DNA of 21,525 nt from a virus, in IMG/VR virus record IMGVR_UViG_3300042310_000730, positions 1 through 21,525 of that record, one strand, 5' to 3'. The translations under genes and the position numbers were made by a program. The notes below the pieces were generated by a model, which had not been told where the DNA came from, ran no database searches, and was given only the letters and a program-made list of their open reading frames with translations. Below, one piece after another: positions 21,483-21,525 of this stretch (positions are counted from its first letter, which is position 1; every line of letters begins with the position of its first letter).

Positions 21483-21525
21483 GGCTACGCAAGGGTAGCG
21501 TAAAGAAATAACAATCAGTCTTTTA

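Noticed and set aside
1-21525. CRISPR array, insertion sequence, defence or toxin-antitoxin system
   Set aside because: No regularly spaced repeats with spacers, no transposase, and no nuclease or toxin-like motif were seen on either strand.

Overview
The window is one continuous late region of a tailed phage, all genes on the + strand. It carries the end of the head-tail connector module, a siphovirus-type tail module, a very large array of fibre and receptor-binding genes, a compact lysis cassette, a tRNA-derived attachment site and a tyrosine integrase. No sheath or contractile baseplate genes are seen, and the tail chaperone uses a frameshift, so a long non-contractile tail is most likely. 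The DNA is GC-rich, with AT-richer patches confined mainly to putative receptor-binding domains. Most start codons lack a Shine-Dalgarno sequence, and many are preceded by gcc. The integrase and small Cys-rich tail protein remind me of prophages of Verrucomicrobiota and the wider PVC group. That host assignment is a low-confidence inference and I have not named a species.

Layout: 1-138 holds an intrinsic terminator and a short octamer repeat. 139-848 holds head-closure/tail-completion-type genes. 879-1558 holds two tandem, mutually similar tail-tube candidates, followed by a clear intrinsic terminator. 1624-2660 holds a small hypothetical gene and the tail assembly chaperone, with a GGGAAAC -1 frameshift site that makes the long form. 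2662-5973 holds an unidentified 271-residue protein and the 830-residue tape measure. 5970-7765 holds tail-tip genes, including two cysteine-rich ones, interrupted by an inverted pair of heptamer arrays.

7794-18882 (about 11 kb) is a fibre region of eleven genes. Two related fibre shafts with T-H-T-H repeats have different tips: one tip is a separate overlapping gene, the other is a fused LamG-like domain. Around them are coiled-coil, CBM-like, LamG-like and beta-sandwich fibre proteins that share N- or C-terminal modules in mixed combinations. This looks like a region built by duplication and domain swapping.

18882-20211 is a lysis cassette: a membrane-anchored coiled-coil protein (i-spanin-like), a small holin-like protein, a lipoprotein (o-spanin-like) and an amidase endolysin. 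20211-20460 carries the 3' part of a tRNA-Leu(UAA) gene, flanked on both sides by GGGCAACA direct repeats, and is followed by the integrase. Repeats on both sides of the tRNA-identity core fit an attP site, so the source may be a free phage genome or a junction between tandem prophages rather than a simple prophage end.

An unexplained motif, TTTGACA(C), occurs six times, always on the + strand and 12-40 bases before a gene that opens a functional block. It is the most interesting unnamed signal here.
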